Virus record (IMG/VR): IMGVR_UViG_3300042563_003046
Span: 1-60,646 of that record
DNA: 60,646 nucleotides
Source: a virus
Reading direction: 5' to 3' (one strand)
Shown: piece after piece, positions 58,878 to 60,646 of the stretch
Layout: each line of letters starts with the position of its first letter
How positions within the stretch are numbered: the stretch's first letter is position 1
Position numbers and translations under genes: made by a program
The notes under the pieces: model-generated
Database searches by the model: none
What the model saw: the letters and a program-made list of their open reading frames with translations, nothing else
What the model was told of the DNA's origin: nothing

Positions 58878-59470
58878 GCATACCAGCGAAAGAACAAATT
58901 GAATTATCGGAATCGCTTCTCGCTGTGTGTAAAGCGGCTGGGATTGAGGAACTAAGATATGTAGCTCAAGATAAAGATGGTCGGATTTATCACTATAATA
59001 TAAAGCCAGATTGTCTGTCTATCGATTGGGATAGCTACCCCTACCGAGGAGGCGGTGTCACATATATTGGTCATCTACCCTACGCCGACGACTGGAAAGA
59101 CAGCTTGCTAGAGTGGGTCGAGCAAGGAGAACACCCAGCTATTGCTTGCACTAAGCATGCCGATCATATCGTTGAGACCAACTATACGACTCACAGGAAA
59201 GTAGTTGTGCTACAACAGAGACTATTCACTAGCAGCTTTGGTGATCCACTTGATTGCACATTGGCCAGCGATAGACAGGTTATCGATGCGCTGGTCATTG
59301 CCGAGCGAGCAGTAAATCTAGCAATCAAATCGGGAGTAGACTATGTTGAGCTACGCTATATCAATATTCCCCCTATAGTTTATAGCTCAGGAAACAATCT
59401 CGTAGGCGTCAGAGTAGCGGGCTTCCGCTCAATAGAAGAAACAACAAATAACATAATAGAAGAATCATGA
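58874..59470 (+). CDS. Hypothetical protein, 198 aa
   Basis: Start 58874 at an ATGA overlap (MSIPAKEQIELSES). Has a beta-rich middle and a region VDYVELRYINIPPIVYSS. Its early segment (IEELRYVAQDKDGRIYHY) and this later one resemble each other weakly, perhaps an internal duplication. Unknown function. Confidence 0.55.
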   Translation: MSIPAKEQIELSESLLAVCKAAGIEELRYVAQDKDGRIYHYNIKPDCLSIDWDSYPYRGGGVTYIGHLPYADDWKDSLLEWVEQGEHPAIACTKHADHIVETNYTTHRKVVVLQQRLFTSSFGDPLDCTLASDRQVIDALVIAERAVNLAIKSGVDYVELRYINIPPIVYSSGNNLVGVRVAGFRSIEETTNNIIEES

Positions 59471-59826
59471 ATAAAGTATTACAACGAATATCAATAGCAG
59501 AATCACAAGGATGGAAGCATGACATATGTAATGTCGGCAAGCACGGCACGAAGATGAGTGGGTGGTGGATGCCCTGTGGTTCGTTCACTACGGACATAAA
59601 CATGCTGCCCGATTATTGCAATGACCTCAACGCGTGTGACAACTTACTCAACCACATGCAGACCCTCGGGTTTAACTGCGTGTTAGTAGCAGAGGGATGC
59701 GCACGTTGCTGCACCTTCATCAGCCAAGAGATGGACATTGAGTTCAAAGTAATCAGTGACAGCTTCGCACATTCAATCTGTGAGGCATTTCTCGAAACCC
59801 TTGGACTATGGAAGGAAGAACAATGA
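59467..59826 (+). CDS. Phage ABA-sandwich-like protein, cassette B copy 1
   Basis: 119 residues; shares MNK(V/E)(L/Q)QRI(S/A)IAE at the start, LPDY(C/L)NDLNA in the middle and ETLGLWKEEQ at the end with copies at 60218 and 403, but is the most divergent, with several added cysteines (EGCARCCTF). ATGA overlaps at both ends. Confidence 0.7.
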   Translation: MNKVLQRISIAESQGWKHDICNVGKHGTKMSGWWMPCGSFTTDINMLPDYCNDLNACDNLLNHMQTLGFNCVLVAEGCARCCTFISQEMDIEFKVISDSFAHSICEAFLETLGLWKEEQ

Positions 59827-59975
59827 ACGAGACAGAGACACCGAGGACGGACGAAATGCGTGAAGCTTACGTGAATTTCCAACACGGCAAATATACCGTC
59901 GATGTGGGAGATGTTTTTGACTTTGCCAGAAAACTTGAACGCGAACTAGCCGCCGTCACCGAGCAGCGGGACGAA
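59795..59975 (+). repeat. 181-bp direct repeat, copy 1
   Basis: Identical to 60540-60646 continued through 54-127 across the contig junction. Covers the end of a cassette B gene and the first part of a cassette A gene. Confidence 0.8.
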
Positions 59976-60221
59976 CTAGCACGACAAAATAAGCTATTCC
60001 GAAATGAAACTTTAATCTGGGTTGATTGTGATGCGGTGAGAAAAGATGAATACAACACGGTGATACAGCAGCTGGACGAGGCGCGGGAGGCGTTGAGGGA
60101 TATGCTCAGTGGGTGGCGTTACATTAGAAAGACTCACGGCGATCTTTACGGAGTCGGATGGGACAGAGCGCAAAACAAAGCTGAACAAGCCCTCCAATCC
60201 CTAACCCCGAACGAACCATGA
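59823..60221 (+). CDS. Coiled-coil small phage protein, cassette A copy 1
   Basis: 132 residues starting MNETETPRTDEM at an ATGA overlap. N-terminal half identical to copy 2; the C-terminal half (YNTVIQQLDEAREALRDMLSGWRYIRKTHGDLYG) is different. Coiled coil, unknown function. Confidence 0.7.
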   Translation: MNETETPRTDEMREAYVNFQHGKYTVDVGDVFDFARKLERELAAVTEQRDELARQNKLFRNETLIWVDCDAVRKDEYNTVIQQLDEAREALRDMLSGWRYIRKTHGDLYGVGWDRAQNKAEQALQSLTPNEP

Positions 60222-60571
60222 ACAAAGAACAACAAAGAATAGCCATCGCCGAGGCTTGCGGATGGACAGCGGAGCAGGACAGCAACGGATATTGGAGAGC
60301 CGTAAGCCACAAACACGGCAACGCCGTTGAGCTGTGGCTGAGTGAGCGGAATGTCTGGAGCGTTGGCATTCCAGATTACCTCAACGACCTGAACGCGATG
60401 CACGAGGCGGAGAAGATTTTAAACCAGCAACAAGCACGTGACTATGCTGAGCATTTAGGTCATAGCGCACAAGACGGAACATGGGCTGGCTGCCATATTT
60501 GGTATCAATCCGCCGCACAACGAGCAGAAGCGTTCCTGAAAACCCTTGGACTATGGAAGGAAGAACAATGA
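60218..60571 (+). CDS. Phage ABA-sandwich-like protein, cassette B copy 2
   Basis: 117 residues: IAEACGWTAEQDSNGYW, IPDYLNDLNAMHEAEKIL, and AQRAEAFLKTLGLWKEEQ, the clearest match to the phage ABA sandwich family. Coupled on both sides by ATGA. Confidence 0.8.
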   Translation: MNKEQQRIAIAEACGWTAEQDSNGYWRAVSHKHGNAVELWLSERNVWSVGIPDYLNDLNAMHEAEKILNQQQARDYAEHLGHSAQDGTWAGCHIWYQSAAQRAEAFLKTLGLWKEEQ

Positions 60572-60646
60572 ACGAGACAGAGACACCGAGGACGGACGAA
60601 ATGCGTGAAGCTTACGTGAATTTCCAACACGGCAAATATACCGTCG
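60540..60646 (+). repeat. 181-bp direct repeat, copy 2 (continues at base 54), including the 53-bp end overlap
   Basis: Bases 60594-60646 equal bases 1-53. The end of the contig therefore lies inside a duplicated cassette. Confidence 0.85.
60568..60646 (+). CDS. 5' part of cassette A copy 2 (continues at base 54)
   Basis: ATG 60568 at an ATGA overlap with the previous gene; first 26 codons of the protein whose remainder is at 2-406. Confidence 0.75.
   Translation, partial: MNETETPRTDEMREAYVNFQHGKYTV

Overview
The window looks like a near-complete genome of a virulent, podovirus-like tailed phage. It carries terminase small and large subunits, a 760-residue portal, a coiled-coil scaffold, a major capsid protein, adaptor and fibre genes, a 4078-residue internal virion protein, an endolysin with a small-membrane-protein lysis cassette, and its own family A DNA polymerase, primase-helicase, SF2 helicase, RecB-type nuclease and RuvC-like resolvase. 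I see no integrase, repressor, sheath, tape measure or RNA polymerase. The last 53 bases repeat the first 53, so the contig may be circular or terminally redundant, but this junction lies inside a 181-bp duplication and is not proof of closure. Host: genes mostly lack Shine-Dalgarno motifs, while clear TTGACA-N16-TATAAT-type promoters are present, several of them 6-8 nt from the start codon. This suggests a host with SD-independent initiation and a vegetative sigma-70-like factor; I cannot name it.

Layout. (1) 58.6-60.6 kb running on into 0-1.3 kb, plus strand: a chain of small genes joined by ATGA stop/start overlaps, containing a repeated two-gene cassette. (2) 16.1-1.3 kb, minus: internal virion protein operon (218, 348 and 4078 residues) ending with a small basic protein and an endonuclease VII. 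(3) 16.1-18.8 kb: control region, terL (minus) and terS (plus), divergent with touching starts. (4) 18.8-30.2 kb, plus: replication and recombination genes, interrupted at 21.9-23.5 kb by an array of five small ORFs separated by hairpin sites that look like integron attC sites. (5) 49.8-30.3 kb, minus: virion and lysis genes. (6) 49.8-50.8 kb: second control region. (7) 50.8-58.6 kb, plus: C/G-ending codons, short palindromes in and between genes, a five-times repeated hairpin module, a cysteine-rich GP88-like protein and an AAA+ / coiled-coil / HExxH-VWA operon.

How it fits together. Two minus-strand late units start near 16.07 kb and 49.76 kb. A 106-bp sequence (about 96% identical, inverted) sits just upstream of both promoters, and both regions also share a GAATCATGATTC palindrome with GATTC clusters, so one factor may act on both. 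The most unusual parts are the attC-like cassette array without an integrase (21.9-23.3 kb), the palindrome-saturated operon (50.8-55.4 kb) and the shared late-control elements.
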